Below, one piece after another: positions 23,941-33,282 of a stretch of DNA of 64,000 nucleotides. The stretch is from JAQUBU01 sp036677685. Its GTDB lineage: Bacteria > Bacillota > Syntrophomonadia > Syntrophomonadales > Syntrophomonadaceae. The notes under the pieces are model-generated. The model saw nothing but the letters and a program-made list of their open reading frames with translations. It ran no database searches and was not told the origin of the DNA. A program made the translations under genes and the position numbers. Numbering within the stretch: position 1 is the first letter of the stretch; each line of letters begins with the position of its first letter. Location: contig JAVBWA010000033.1 of assembly GCA_036677685.1 (NCBI GenBank), positions 74,737 to 138,736 of the forward strand, given 5' to 3'.

Positions 23941-25890
23941 ATGCGGCGAAAATTTGCAGTACTTATTATGGGAGTTTTAATCGGCCTTTTTATGGCGGGC
24001 TCCGCTCTGGCTGCGGAGCGGCCTGTCAGCATCCGGTTAAACAACCGGGTAATCAACTTTAAAGAAGCCCCGGTAGTGGAAAACGGCCGGTGTATGGCGG
24101 CCTTGAGACCGCTTGTGGAAGCTATGGGAGCCCAGCTGACGTGGGATCGGCAAACCGGTGCTGCAACTGCTTACCTGCCCGGCGTTACACTGACGCTTGT
24201 TCCTGATAAATCTGCAGCCAGGGTGGATGGCCGCGATATTTCATTGCCGGTGGCTCCGGCCAATAAAAATGGAGTGCTGCTTGTACCCCTGCGGGCTGTA
24301 GCCGATATTTGCAATATTTGTATCAGTTGGGATGGTTCCACTTCAAGTATTGACCTTTATCCCAGTGATCCGGAGGCTGTCTACCCGGATTTGATTGCTC
24401 TGGATATTTTAAGTGTAAACGATTTTCATGGAGCACTACTGGAAGATGGCAAAAATCCGGGGGCTAGTAAATTGGGGAAATGGCTACAGGACGAAGAAAC
24501 CAAAAACCCTGACGGGACATTGGTTTTGTCGGCCGGTGACATGTCCCAGGGCAGCATTGATTCCAACTTGCTATACGGAAAAACGGTAATCGAAATCATG
24601 AACCAAATCGGTTTTGACGCTATGGCAGTCGGCAACCACGAATTCGATTGGGGACTGGATAAGTTGCAGGAGCAAGCTGCCGCTTCCCGGTTTCCGATTC
24701 TGACTGCCAATATAACGGATAAGCAAAGCGGCGGGAACCTGGCCGGTACCAAACCATGGGTTATAGTAGAGAAGAAAGGTGTAAAAATCGGGATTATCGG
24801 CTTAAGCACTAAAGAAATAGTTACCAAAGTCAATCCCAAAGTCATTTCTGCCTACAATGTTAATGAGCCGGTAGTGACCGTTAACCGTCTGGTACCGGAA
24901 CTTAAAAAGCAGGGAGCGCAAATAATCCTGGTCTTGGGGCATTTAGGCGGATACCCGGATAAGGATAATACCGACATTACCGGCGAAGTAACGGAATTGG
25001 CCAACGGTATTACCGGTGTAAATGCTCTGCTGACCGGGCACACTCATCAAAAAATGGCCGGCTATATAAACGGCATACCTGTTGTGCAGGCTTACTATAA
25101 CGGCCGGGCAGCGGGTAAAGTTGCCCTGAAATATTCGCCCCAGGCCAAAAAAGTAGTTTCCGCAGTTCCCACCGTAATTAATTTGCCCACCCCCGGTCTG
25201 ACTGAGGATGCCGCGATAAAAGCGGTGATTAACGCTGATCAAAAGGAAATAGCGGCGGTCAAGAACGAGGTGATCGGCAAGGCCGTCGGAGATCTGTGGC
25301 ATCAGAAAGAGCAAGTTTCGGTGCTTGGTCAATGGGTTGCCGATATAATGCGCCGGCAAACCAACGCTGACTTCGCTTTTCAAAACGGCGGGGGACTGAG
25401 AACCGATATTCCGGCCGGGGATGTAAGCGTGGGTAAGCTGTGGGAAGTGATACCTTTCGATAATACCCTTATCCAAATGGATTTGCAGGGCAGTCAAGTT
25501 CTGTCAATCCTGCAGCATGGTATCAATAATCCCAATATCGGCAGTATACAATACTCGGGTATGAAGGTTGTGTACGACTTAAACAGCAAAAGTATTACGG
25601 GAGTCACTCTGCCGGATGGCAGTATGTTAAACCCGGAAAAGACTTACCGGGTGGTTACCAATGATTTCATGGCCGAAGGCGGGGATGGCTACAGCATGTT
25701 CCGGGAGGGGAAAAATACTGGCGATACCCACCTATTGGTCAGAGACCTGCTCATAGAAGCGGTTAAGAAAATTAAAACCCTCGATTTCAAAGGTGACGAT
25801 CGCTTCCAGGTTACCGGCGTCCAAGCACCACCGGCAGCCTCTTTGAATAAATATCAGTACAACGAGGCCCTTCTTGATCCGGCGGCTTAA
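23941..25890 (+). CDS. Secreted 5'-nucleotidase/metallophosphatase with stalk domain
   Basis: A signal peptide (FAVLIMGVLIGLFMAGSALA) is followed by a copper-amine-oxidase-N stalk (~25-140; VENGRCMAALRPLVEAMGAQ). The calcineurin-type phosphatase domain has DFHGALL, SAGDMSQGS, GNHEFDWG and LLTGHTHQ, the metal ligands of bacterial UshA-type 5'-nucleotidases. The C-terminal nucleotide-binding domain carries FQNGGGLRTDIPAGD and the substrate stretch NDFMAEGGDGY. It would release phosphate and nucleosides from nucleotides outside the cell. It is a single gene: the 328 bp upstream hold only a possible stem (ACCGG/CCGGT near 23657-23673), and no clear promoter was found there. Confidence 0.92.
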   Translation: MRRKFAVLIMGVLIGLFMAGSALAAERPVSIRLNNRVINFKEAPVVENGRCMAALRPLVEAMGAQLTWDRQTGAATAYLPGVTLTLVPDKSAARVDGRDISLPVAPANKNGVLLVPLRAVADICNICISWDGSTSSIDLYPSDPEAVYPDLIALDILSVNDFHGALLEDGKNPGASKLGKWLQDEETKNPDGTLVLSAGDMSQGSIDSNLLYGKTVIEIMNQIGFDAMAVGNHEFDWGLDKLQEQAAASRFPILTANITDKQSGGNLAGTKPWVIVEKKGVKIGIIGLSTKEIVTKVNPKVISAYNVNEPVVTVNRLVPELKKQGAQIILVLGHLGGYPDKDNTDITGEVTELANGITGVNALLTGHTHQKMAGYINGIPVVQAYYNGRAAGKVALKYSPQAKKVVSAVPTVINLPTPGLTEDAAIKAVINADQKEIAAVKNEVIGKAVGDLWHQKEQVSVLGQWVADIMRRQTNADFAFQNGGGLRTDIPAGDVSVGKLWEVIPFDNTLIQMDLQGSQVLSILQHGINNPNIGSIQYSGMKVVYDLNSKSITGVTLPDGSMLNPEKTYRVVTNDFMAEGGDGYSMFREGKNTGDTHLLVRDLLIEAVKKIKTLDFKGDDRFQVTGVQAPPAASLNKYQYNEALLDPAA

Positions 25891-25912
25891 CGACTGCGGT
25901 GCAGGGAGGCAT

Positions 25913-25930
25913 GGGGACGGTTCTTTTGCC
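25913..25930 (+). repeat. Dispersed GGGGACGGTTCTTTTGCC motif
   Basis: This is a consensus-like copy of the motif also seen at 41704 and, in variant form, at 902, 4661 and 7420. It lies in the gap between convergent genes (25891-26026). Confidence 0.6.
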
Positions 25931-26026
25931 TGCCCGGAGGATTAGCCTTTAAGTGGAAATGAGATGGACGGCTGGCCTTAATACTATAGGGGCCAAGGGG
26001 ATGTTCCCGGTAAGACCTTCGCTATT

Positions 26027-26542
26027 CTATTCCATTTTTATCATCATTCTCTGCAATTTCTGTAAACGACTGCTGATAGAAGCGAGCAAGCCAATACCTA
26101 TTTCGGGGTAGAGCCGGATCAGCCGTTTGAGGTCTTCCCCGTCTATGGTAAGAATTTTTGCCTTTCCCATGATAATCTGGGCCGATACCGACGAAGGGCT
26201 GCCCGTGAATATGCTTTCTTCCCCCAAACAATCGGGTTCGGTCAGTACACCCAGAGAACCCTGCTGATCTCCGGAAAGATGAGCACTCAACTCAATGCAT
26301 CCCTGCATAATTATATAAAGATTATGGTTTTGTGTACCTTCTTCAATAAGTATGGTTTCATCCGGAAAGTGTTCCTCGCTGCTGATCCTGGTAATTAAGC
26401 TTAACTCTGAGATTCCCAATTGGGAAAATAACGGGACCTTTTTTAGAAACGCCATTTGCTCAATCATTGCGTTCATATTTTGCAGTGAGTCCGTCTCTTC
26501 CGCCCCTTCAACCCGAGTGCCGGGGTTTTTATAATTCTCCAT
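26027..26542 (-). CDS. Cyclic-nucleotide-binding domain protein
   Basis: Residues ~35-150 form one cNMP-binding beta-roll: FSQLGISELSLITRISSEEH, a phosphate-cassette-like LGEESIFTGSPSSVSAQ, and TIDGEDLKRLIRLYPEIG. There is no DNA-binding or catalytic domain. The ATG abuts the stop of the translocase/HEAT gene (TGA then ATG), so the two are coupled. In other bacteria, CNB domains accompany or fuse with ATP/ADP-translocase-like HEAT proteins; here it is a separate 171-residue partner. The cassette lacks a clear arginine, so nucleotide binding is uncertain. Confidence 0.8.
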   Translation of the reverse strand: MENYKNPGTRVEGAEETDSLQNMNAMIEQMAFLKKVPLFSQLGISELSLITRISSEEHFPDETILIEEGTQNHNLYIIMQGCIELSAHLSGDQQGSLGVLTEPDCLGEESIFTGSPSSVSAQIIMGKAKILTIDGEDLKRLIRLYPEIGIGLLASISSRLQKLQRMMIKME

Positions 26543-29113
26543 TCAGGCATCTCCTTTCTCAAAATGGGTGACAGCGTAGTTGGCAAACCGGTTTAACCAG
26601 GGATCAGGAAAAGCCGGAATGGAGTCCTTGAGGCTTTGGATAGGCGGTACCTGCGGTTCTGCCAATACCGGCGGATCCCGGTACAATACGCGCAGCATTT
26701 CTACGATCAAGGTATGGCGACGGGAAAATTCGGATAATATTTCAATGGCTTGTTCACGCTTATCCCCGGCAGGGTTAGCCTTTAATGATTCTTTAAGTCG
26801 GTCCAAAAGCAGTGGATCAATGGAGATGGACAGAGCTTTCCAGCAAGCCTCTTCGATACGTTCATAATTCTCCCGCAGGCGGAGCCGGTATAAGCCGGCC
26901 AAATCATGGACCCTCTCTTTTTCCAGGAGCAACGGTACCGTCCTTATCCTATAAAAGCCGTTTAGCTTCATAGTGCAACTTTGATATAGACGCATCACCA
27001 GTTCATGATTCTTGTCCAAAGAGGAGAGACTGACCACACTGAGGTACCAAATATCAATATCGTTATTATCGAGGTTTTTGCTTAGCTCCGGAATAGCTGC
27101 ATGGCCCATCTCAATTAAGGCGTTTTCAATGCTTTTTCGGAGTTCGCGATCAGCATGGGGATAGAATTCCAGCAGCAGGGGAAGGGACTCCAGGAAGCCG
27201 AGCACCCCCAGGCATTCAACTGCTGCGATTCGTATTCTTGACGATAGTTCCTGGTTTAGCATAGCCACAATTTGGGGAGCATACTGCCGCATTCGCAGCT
27301 CTCTAACCGCCCGGCACGCCTGAAAACGATTCTCATCATCTCCCTTCAGCATAGTTTGAATTTGTGCTGTTAGCTGATTTTGCAGGGTCAGATCTGAATT
27401 ATCGTATAAGGCCATAATAACCTCCGAGATTACCAGAGGACTGGTATCATGAAGCATTTCGGAAATCAATTGCCTGAGCTGCGGATCGTTCTTTAAAATT
27501 CTTTTTAATTGGCGAATCGCCGTACTCCGGATTTCCGGCTCGGTATCCTGGAGGGCATGGACCAAGATGTCCTCCGATGCTTCTTTGTACTTCAGAATTG
27601 CTTGAAATGCCAAATGTCTCAGCCAAGGGTCGGGATGCGACAGAAACGGTTGCAGAGCGGTAAAAAGCATCTCATGATTAATGTGTACACTTAGTTCCAG
27701 TGCAACTGATGCTTTGGCCGGATTGGTGCTCTGCAAGGCGTCAAGAATCGGGCCGATATCGCTTTTACCCAGCAATTTGCCGGGAGCGAAATCATTTAGA
27801 TCAAGAGTGCCTATAGCGTGGCTTTCCAGACTGCCCAGCAATGTAGATAAATACAAATGCTTTTGCCTGCCGGTAAGGTAGAAATAAGCTGCCCCGAGAA
27901 GGATTCCTGCTATTGACAGCACGGTCAAAGAAGTCATTCCGCTGGAATGCAGACCGGTAATTGCTGCACTGATTAGTTTCCCGCCCGCATTGATGCTGCC
28001 GGCAAAAAACAGGCTGGCTCCGGCTCGCTGTTCAAGCGGCAGGAGTTTGTAGAATAGCTGGCTGATGGGCGGAAGCAGGGTGAAGGACAGTATATCCAGC
28101 ATCAAATCGCCCACCGCAAAAAACTCCAAAGCCCATGGGCTTTGCGTCATAAAACCTGTTCCCGCAAATAAAATGAATACGGTGAATCCCATGAGAAAAA
28201 CCGTATTACCAATTCCTACAGCGTTTATAAGGCGGTTCAGGAACAAACCAACCATAAATGAGCAAACATAAACTACCGCGGTAAACAGGCTGAAATACTG
28301 GGTCATAGCATCACTAACCGGGTATCTGGCCGCCATGAACAGAAAAAATTCATAATCAAGCACATAAAATAAACTTAATAAAAGAACAAAACTTAACAGC
28401 GAAATTTTAAAGAAAGGAGAAAGCCAAATGGTTTTGATTACCCTACTCATCGGAGCTCCATGTTTATTACCGTCTTCAAGACCTTCCACTAAAAAATAAT
28501 GGGAGGTGAGCCGGCGCCAATGGAATAGGCAAACCAACAATAGGGCAGGCACGAACAGGAAAAGTAATTCGGTACCGCAGCCTTGAAAATAAACGGGCAA
28601 GATGCGTCCCAATAGGCCGGCCAGAATCGCTCCCAGGGTAAAGAGCGCTCCGAGAAAGGGGAAAATACGCTTGGCCTGCTGCAACGAGCAAATGCCTTCG
28701 CCTAATGTCCACAACAGGGGAACAAGTATACGCAACAGGATATTGACTATTATGAAGAGCAGAGGATAGAATACCTTGCACTGCAAATCCAGCCCGAGCA
28801 TAAGCAGGATGCAAAGCGCACAGACCAAAACGCCAAACATTATGATCAAATATAGTGCTTTTAGGAAGGCCCCCCTCATCAACTTCCGGCTGAAATAACT
28901 GAACATCCATAGCTGAAGAGGTAAAATGCCGGCTTCCAGCAGATACATTAAAGGCAGGTAGGCAACTCCAAAACGGGAGATAAATAGACTTTGGACGGAA
29001 ATAATGCCGGCAATATAAGCTAAACCGGTCAGCAAAAAAATAGGACCTAACTGTAAGAGCTTTTCACTGTCTCCGGACTGAATGCCAAGCACCTTATTAA
29101 TATGGTTGACCAT
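26543..29113 (-). CDS. ATP/ADP-translocase-like membrane protein with HEAT repeats
   Basis: The first ~410 residues form about twelve membrane helices like those of the MFS-related nucleotide transporter (Npt/TlcA-like) family. The rest is a soluble alpha-solenoid of HEAT repeats: ASVALELSVHINHEML, PWLRHLAFQAILKY, DTEPEIRSTAIRQLKRIL, RIAAVECLGVLGFLESLPLL. Fusion of translocase-like helices to HEAT repeats occurs in several free-living bacteria, where real ATP/ADP exchange has not been shown. With the CNB protein it may form a sensory membrane complex. The start ATG 29113 lies beside a 313-bp divergent gap. Confidence 0.75.
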   Translation of the reverse strand: MVNHINKVLGIQSGDSEKLLQLGPIFLLTGLAYIAGIISVQSLFISRFGVAYLPLMYLLEAGILPLQLWMFSYFSRKLMRGAFLKALYLIIMFGVLVCALCILLMLGLDLQCKVFYPLLFIIVNILLRILVPLLWTLGEGICSLQQAKRIFPFLGALFTLGAILAGLLGRILPVYFQGCGTELLFLFVPALLLVCLFHWRRLTSHYFLVEGLEDGNKHGAPMSRVIKTIWLSPFFKISLLSFVLLLSLFYVLDYEFFLFMAARYPVSDAMTQYFSLFTAVVYVCSFMVGLFLNRLINAVGIGNTVFLMGFTVFILFAGTGFMTQSPWALEFFAVGDLMLDILSFTLLPPISQLFYKLLPLEQRAGASLFFAGSINAGGKLISAAITGLHSSGMTSLTVLSIAGILLGAAYFYLTGRQKHLYLSTLLGSLESHAIGTLDLNDFAPGKLLGKSDIGPILDALQSTNPAKASVALELSVHINHEMLFTALQPFLSHPDPWLRHLAFQAILKYKEASEDILVHALQDTEPEIRSTAIRQLKRILKNDPQLRQLISEMLHDTSPLVISEVIMALYDNSDLTLQNQLTAQIQTMLKGDDENRFQACRAVRELRMRQYAPQIVAMLNQELSSRIRIAAVECLGVLGFLESLPLLLEFYPHADRELRKSIENALIEMGHAAIPELSKNLDNNDIDIWYLSVVSLSSLDKNHELVMRLYQSCTMKLNGFYRIRTVPLLLEKERVHDLAGLYRLRLRENYERIEEACWKALSISIDPLLLDRLKESLKANPAGDKREQAIEILSEFSRRHTLIVEMLRVLYRDPPVLAEPQVPPIQSLKDSIPAFPDPWLNRFANYAVTHFEKGDA

Positions 29114-29249
29114 AAGGGTATGTCTCCTTCAGGGTCTAGGCGACGCTAACCCATTTTGAATGAACTTGAAAAATAAGACTGCTAACATTTATATTAGCAT
29201 AAATTGCCGCATATCTATATCAAACCAACATTTAGGAGACATTGTTTGC

Positions 29250-29255
29250 TATAAT
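29250..29255 (+). promoter_or_regulatory. Extended -10 promoter candidate
   Basis: TGCTATAAT in the divergent gap 29114-29427 could drive the + strand signalling operon starting at 29428. It is the same 9-mer as at 12321. The -35 region is poor. Confidence 0.35.
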
Positions 29256-29427
29256 CTGACTAAGTTCTTTGCAGCCTGCGGAGATATTTCCTTAATGACC
29301 GTATCCTTTTAAAATTGAAAATGTCATCCGGCCTGGATCATTGGGGGATGGTGCTGTTTTAAAAGCTCAAGGAGACATCTTGTATTGAATTAGGGGCAGA
29401 GTTTTAGGATTATCAATAAGAGGCATT

Positions 29428-31200
29428 ATGAAGGATAATCATTATCTCATTACAAATAGCTTTCAAAGGTATCTGGTTCCTTCCATTTTAGCGATTCTGG
29501 GAGGGAACATCAGCTTTATGGTCGATCATATCATCGCGGGCCAAGTGCTGGGGAGCAACGCACTTGCTGCCATGAGTATGGTAAATCCGTTGTTTTTCCT
29601 GTTAACCACGATTGGCACATTGATATGTGTCGGATCTTCCACCTTGGCATCTATTGCCATGGGCGAAGAAGACCAAAAGACGACTAACCGGCTTTTTACC
29701 CTTTCTGTGGTATTCATTTTAGTTTTGGGCGCGGCGCTAAGCATCGCAGGATGGCTGTTGCTTGATCCGATCGTAAATCTGATGAGCGAAGGAATCATAC
29801 TTCATGATATGGTTTATGAATATTGCCGGGGATTGATTCCAGGCTCAATCTGTATTATGGCGGTATACATCCCCCTTAATTTTTTCCGGATAGAAGGCAG
29901 AGGGCATCTGGGAATGATAATGTTTTTAATCATGGCCGGACTGGATATTGCCTTCGATCTATGGTTTACCGTAGCTATGGGTATGGGAATGTTTGGCCTG
30001 GCCCTTGCCACGGTCTTAAGCGCTCTGGCGGCGGTGCTCCTTTTGACTCCCTTCCTTTTCATTAAAGGAGGAGGCTATCGTTTCGTATCAATTGGCAAGT
30101 CTCTGCGGCTCATAAATGGTATTGTAATTGCCGGAAGTCCGCCGGCGCTTAACAACTTATATACCGTAATCAGAACTTTATTGCTGAACATTATGCTTTT
30201 ATCGGTGGGAGGACCTGTTGCAGTAGCCAGTTTTGCTTTTATTAATAGTGTTAATACGCTGGCCCAGGCGGTTGTTTCGGGTATTTCACAAACCGTATCT
30301 CCTCTGGTGGGAGTTTTTTATGGTGAGCACGATGTCCTCAGCATAAGAAAAATTTTTAAACTGTCCATCAGGTTTGGATTAGTCTCCATGGCAGCATTTA
30401 GTATTTTAGTATCCATATTTGCCCGACCGATCTGTCTATTGTTCGGCCTGACCAATAGCGTGCAGCAAAACGTTGCCATTCCCGCTCTAATCATAAGTTC
30501 GCTCAGTCTGATCGCGGCTATCGTTAACAACATATTTACCTACTATTACATGACCATAGGAAGAACCCAATTGGCCAATAAGATTACCCTGTACCGGGGA
30601 CTCTTGTTTGTCATAGCGTCAGCCTTCATACTTTCTCAAATATTCGGAGTTTACGGTATATGGATTAGCTTCACGGTCAGTGAGGTTTTAACCCTGCTGG
30701 CAGCGATAATGGCGGCCCGGCGGATTCTTTCCAAGGAGAAGGATTTGCGGGGTGTGCTGCTCTTGGATAATCGTGATATTGATGAAGGAAGATATATATC
30801 TTTTTCTGTTGACACCAATGTTGAGGCGGTCGTGGAAAGCTCCGATAAAATAAGCGAGTTCTGTGAAAATTGCGAACTGAATCCAAGACAGTCCATGATC
30901 GTCAGCCTGGCTATTGAAGAAATACTTATATTGATGGTACAGCACATTTTTGCCGATAAAAAAGATGACTCCATTGACGTAAAAATATTTGTCCGGAACG
31001 AAATGATCACTATGCGCTTCAGATGCGGAGGCCCCAAATTCAACCCGCTGGAGTACTATAAGAATGAGATGGAAAAAGCTCCCAAACAAGATGATTTTGA
31101 CATAGATGAGAGTATGGGACTCAGGCTCATCGCCAAAGCCGCCAAACGGGTCGACTATACCACCAATCTTGGTCTGAATAATATTATTATAAGGATTTAA
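29428..31200 (+). CDS. MATE transporter fused to an RsbW-like HATPase domain
   Basis: Residues ~1-435 are a MATE transporter (YLVPSILAILGGNISFMVDH, MVNPLFFLLTTIGTLI, IMAGLDIAFDLWFTVAMG). After a linker (RRILSKEKD), residues ~455-590 look like an anti-sigma-type serine kinase/ATPase domain: SDKISEFCENCELNPRQS, the N-box-like SLAIEEILILMVQHIF, and the lid/G-box region DESMGLRLIAKAAKRVDYTT. Free RsbW-like and STAS genes lie downstream at 44990-45757. No MATE protein I know needs this domain. I infer control of transport by, or output to, a partner-switching pathway. ATG 29428 lacks a strong ribosome site. The next gene starts 26 bp later. Confidence 0.85.
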   Translation: MKDNHYLITNSFQRYLVPSILAILGGNISFMVDHIIAGQVLGSNALAAMSMVNPLFFLLTTIGTLICVGSSTLASIAMGEEDQKTTNRLFTLSVVFILVLGAALSIAGWLLLDPIVNLMSEGIILHDMVYEYCRGLIPGSICIMAVYIPLNFFRIEGRGHLGMIMFLIMAGLDIAFDLWFTVAMGMGMFGLALATVLSALAAVLLLTPFLFIKGGGYRFVSIGKSLRLINGIVIAGSPPALNNLYTVIRTLLLNIMLLSVGGPVAVASFAFINSVNTLAQAVVSGISQTVSPLVGVFYGEHDVLSIRKIFKLSIRFGLVSMAAFSILVSIFARPICLLFGLTNSVQQNVAIPALIISSLSLIAAIVNNIFTYYYMTIGRTQLANKITLYRGLLFVIASAFILSQIFGVYGIWISFTVSEVLTLLAAIMAARRILSKEKDLRGVLLLDNRDIDEGRYISFSVDTNVEAVVESSDKISEFCENCELNPRQSMIVSLAIEEILILMVQHIFADKKDDSIDVKIFVRNEMITMRFRCGGPKFNPLEYYKNEMEKAPKQDDFDIDESMGLRLIAKAAKRVDYTTNLGLNNIIIRI

Positions 31201-31225
31201 TAGTCTTAAAGGTGGAGATACATGC

Positions 31226-33262
31226 ATGAGTATTGGCAGGAAAATCTTATTGTCTCTTCTGGGATTGGCCTTGTTGGTCGCGATATTGCTGTGTGCGGTT
31301 TCAATTTATGGGTTTTATGATATTAGAGCAACCTTCCAGGATGAGAATAAAGCGGCCATTGATGATCTCTACAAACAGAATGTTGCCGAAATAACCAAGA
31401 GCAGTTCAAAACTGGCAGTTTCTCTGGCTAACTATTATGCCCAGACCATTAATATTGATTTTGAAAGAATCATGGGTGAACTTAAAACCATGAAAGGGGA
31501 TGTGGAAACTCTTTATAACAGCGGCGGGACCACTAATGCTGCGCCTATCAAACGTTATGAGGAATATATTATCTCCCAGGCGGCTCAAAACCTTAGCGCG
31601 GCGGAAGTTGCCCGAACCCTTAGAATATTGGGCGCCGCTACCCCCATGTTTGACAATATCTTAAAAATTGAACCCAATATCTCCTTGGCCTACATGGTGC
31701 TTGAAAACGGGATGGTTATTTCCAGCACCGATACCTTTTACCCGGCGGTGGAAAAAGCGGATATGCGCACCCGTAAATGGTATAAGGATACGGTAGCCGC
31801 AGGCACTACCCACTGGTCCGACCTTTATGCCGGAACTGATTCCAGAAGTTATATTACTTGTTCTACTCCGATTAAAGATAAAAATGGCAAGCTTATTGGG
31901 GTTCTGGCTTTTGATCTGCGGGTCAGTGAAATTTCGGATAAGACGCTCAAGGTAGAGAACAGCTCCTTCGTGTCGGCCTTTATTATGAACCGGGACGGAC
32001 AGGTGCTGCTTAGTTCCCTGGGTATCAAAGAAACCGAAAATGAACCCTATTTTAAGAGTTTTATTAAAAACATGGATTTAAAAAAGGCGGTTTCCGGCTA
32101 TTATTCCGGCGATAAATCCATAGTTGGTTATGCCCGGATTAAATCCACGGATTGGCTTTTGGTTACCGCCCTGGATTATGACTTGATGATGGCTCCGGTG
32201 CAGTCGGTTGCCAAATCCGTATCCGGTACGGGTGAAAAAATGGAAAAGGTCATTACCGGCGAGACCCAAAAGGTGATGGCAGTTTTCCTGATAATCCTGT
32301 TGGCCGTGTTATTCCTGGTATTCCTGACCGCCACCCGGCTTAGCAAATCCATTACCAGGCCGGTGGGGATATTGGCCAACGGAGCCAGGAGTATTGGGGA
32401 AGGCAATCTGGATTATGAATTCGAAGACCTTGGCGCAGACGAGATGGGTATGCTGGCAGCCACGTTTAACGGTATGATTGTTCAACTTAAAGAATACATG
32501 GAACAGGTTGCCAAATCGGCGGCTGAAAAGCAGAGATTGGAATCTGAACTGGACGTAGCCAGGAGTATCCAGCTGGGCATGCTGCCTAAGGAGCTTGATT
32601 GCCCGGGCTATGATGTCACTGGCATGATGCTTCCCGCCAAGGAAGTAGGCGGAGATTTCTATGATTTCTTCCTGATCGGTGAGGATAAACTCTGTTTTGT
32701 GGTTGCGGATGTTTCCGGCAAGGGAGTAGGCGCGGCACTGTTTATGACCGTTGCCAAAATGGTCATTAAAACTGCGGCCCAGGCCAGCTATGCAACTGTG
32801 AATGAGCTTTTAAGCACCGCAAACAACCTGCTCTGCCAGGAAAACCCGGCTGACTTGTTCGTGACGGCTTATGTAGGAATAATGGATATTGCTACCGGGG
32901 AGGTCTCTTATGCCTGCGCCGGGCATAATCCCCCAATTAAAATTCACATCGATGGCACGGTTGAATTTGTCTCCGTCCAACCTAAACTTCCTTTGGCAGC
33001 GTGGGAAGATACCAAATATCCGATTATGTACACCCGGCTTATGACCGGGGAGACCTTCATTCTATATACGGATGGGGTTACGGAAGCGACCAACAAGGAC
33101 AATGAATTGTACGGAGACGACCGTTTGCTGCAGGTCGCCAAAGAGAAGCAAAACTCGTCTGTACACGAAATTATTAAGGGAGTAAAAGCCGATGTAGATG
33201 TATTTGTCGGGGAAGCTCCCCAGTTTGACGATATTACTATTGTGGGCATCCGCAGAATTTAG
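31226..33262 (+). CDS. Cache-HAMP-SpoIIE (PP2C) phosphatase sensor
   Basis: A helix at ~7-28, a periplasmic dCache sensor (~35-340; YMVLENGMVISSTDTFYP, RKWYKDTVAAGTTHWSDLY), a second helix (~350-370) and a HAMP linker lead into a coiled segment. The SpoIIE-type phosphatase follows: ELDVARSIQLGMLPKEL, EVGGDFYDFFLI, VVADVSGKGVGAALFM, YACAGHNPP, LYTDGVTEATN and FDDITIVGI. dCache domains commonly bind amino acids, and the operon contains an amino-acid ABC system. The enzyme would dephosphorylate a STAS-type antagonist such as 45425-45757. Confidence 0.92.
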   Translation: MSIGRKILLSLLGLALLVAILLCAVSIYGFYDIRATFQDENKAAIDDLYKQNVAEITKSSSKLAVSLANYYAQTINIDFERIMGELKTMKGDVETLYNSGGTTNAAPIKRYEEYIISQAAQNLSAAEVARTLRILGAATPMFDNILKIEPNISLAYMVLENGMVISSTDTFYPAVEKADMRTRKWYKDTVAAGTTHWSDLYAGTDSRSYITCSTPIKDKNGKLIGVLAFDLRVSEISDKTLKVENSSFVSAFIMNRDGQVLLSSLGIKETENEPYFKSFIKNMDLKKAVSGYYSGDKSIVGYARIKSTDWLLVTALDYDLMMAPVQSVAKSVSGTGEKMEKVITGETQKVMAVFLIILLAVLFLVFLTATRLSKSITRPVGILANGARSIGEGNLDYEFEDLGADEMGMLAATFNGMIVQLKEYMEQVAKSAAEKQRLESELDVARSIQLGMLPKELDCPGYDVTGMMLPAKEVGGDFYDFFLIGEDKLCFVVADVSGKGVGAALFMTVAKMVIKTAAQASYATVNELLSTANNLLCQENPADLFVTAYVGIMDIATGEVSYACAGHNPPIKIHIDGTVEFVSVQPKLPLAAWEDTKYPIMYTRLMTGETFILYTDGVTEATNKDNELYGDDRLLQVAKEKQNSSVHEIIKGVKADVDVFVGEAPQFDDITIVGIRRI

Positions 33263-33282
33263 AAAAAGAAGAGAACAATAAG

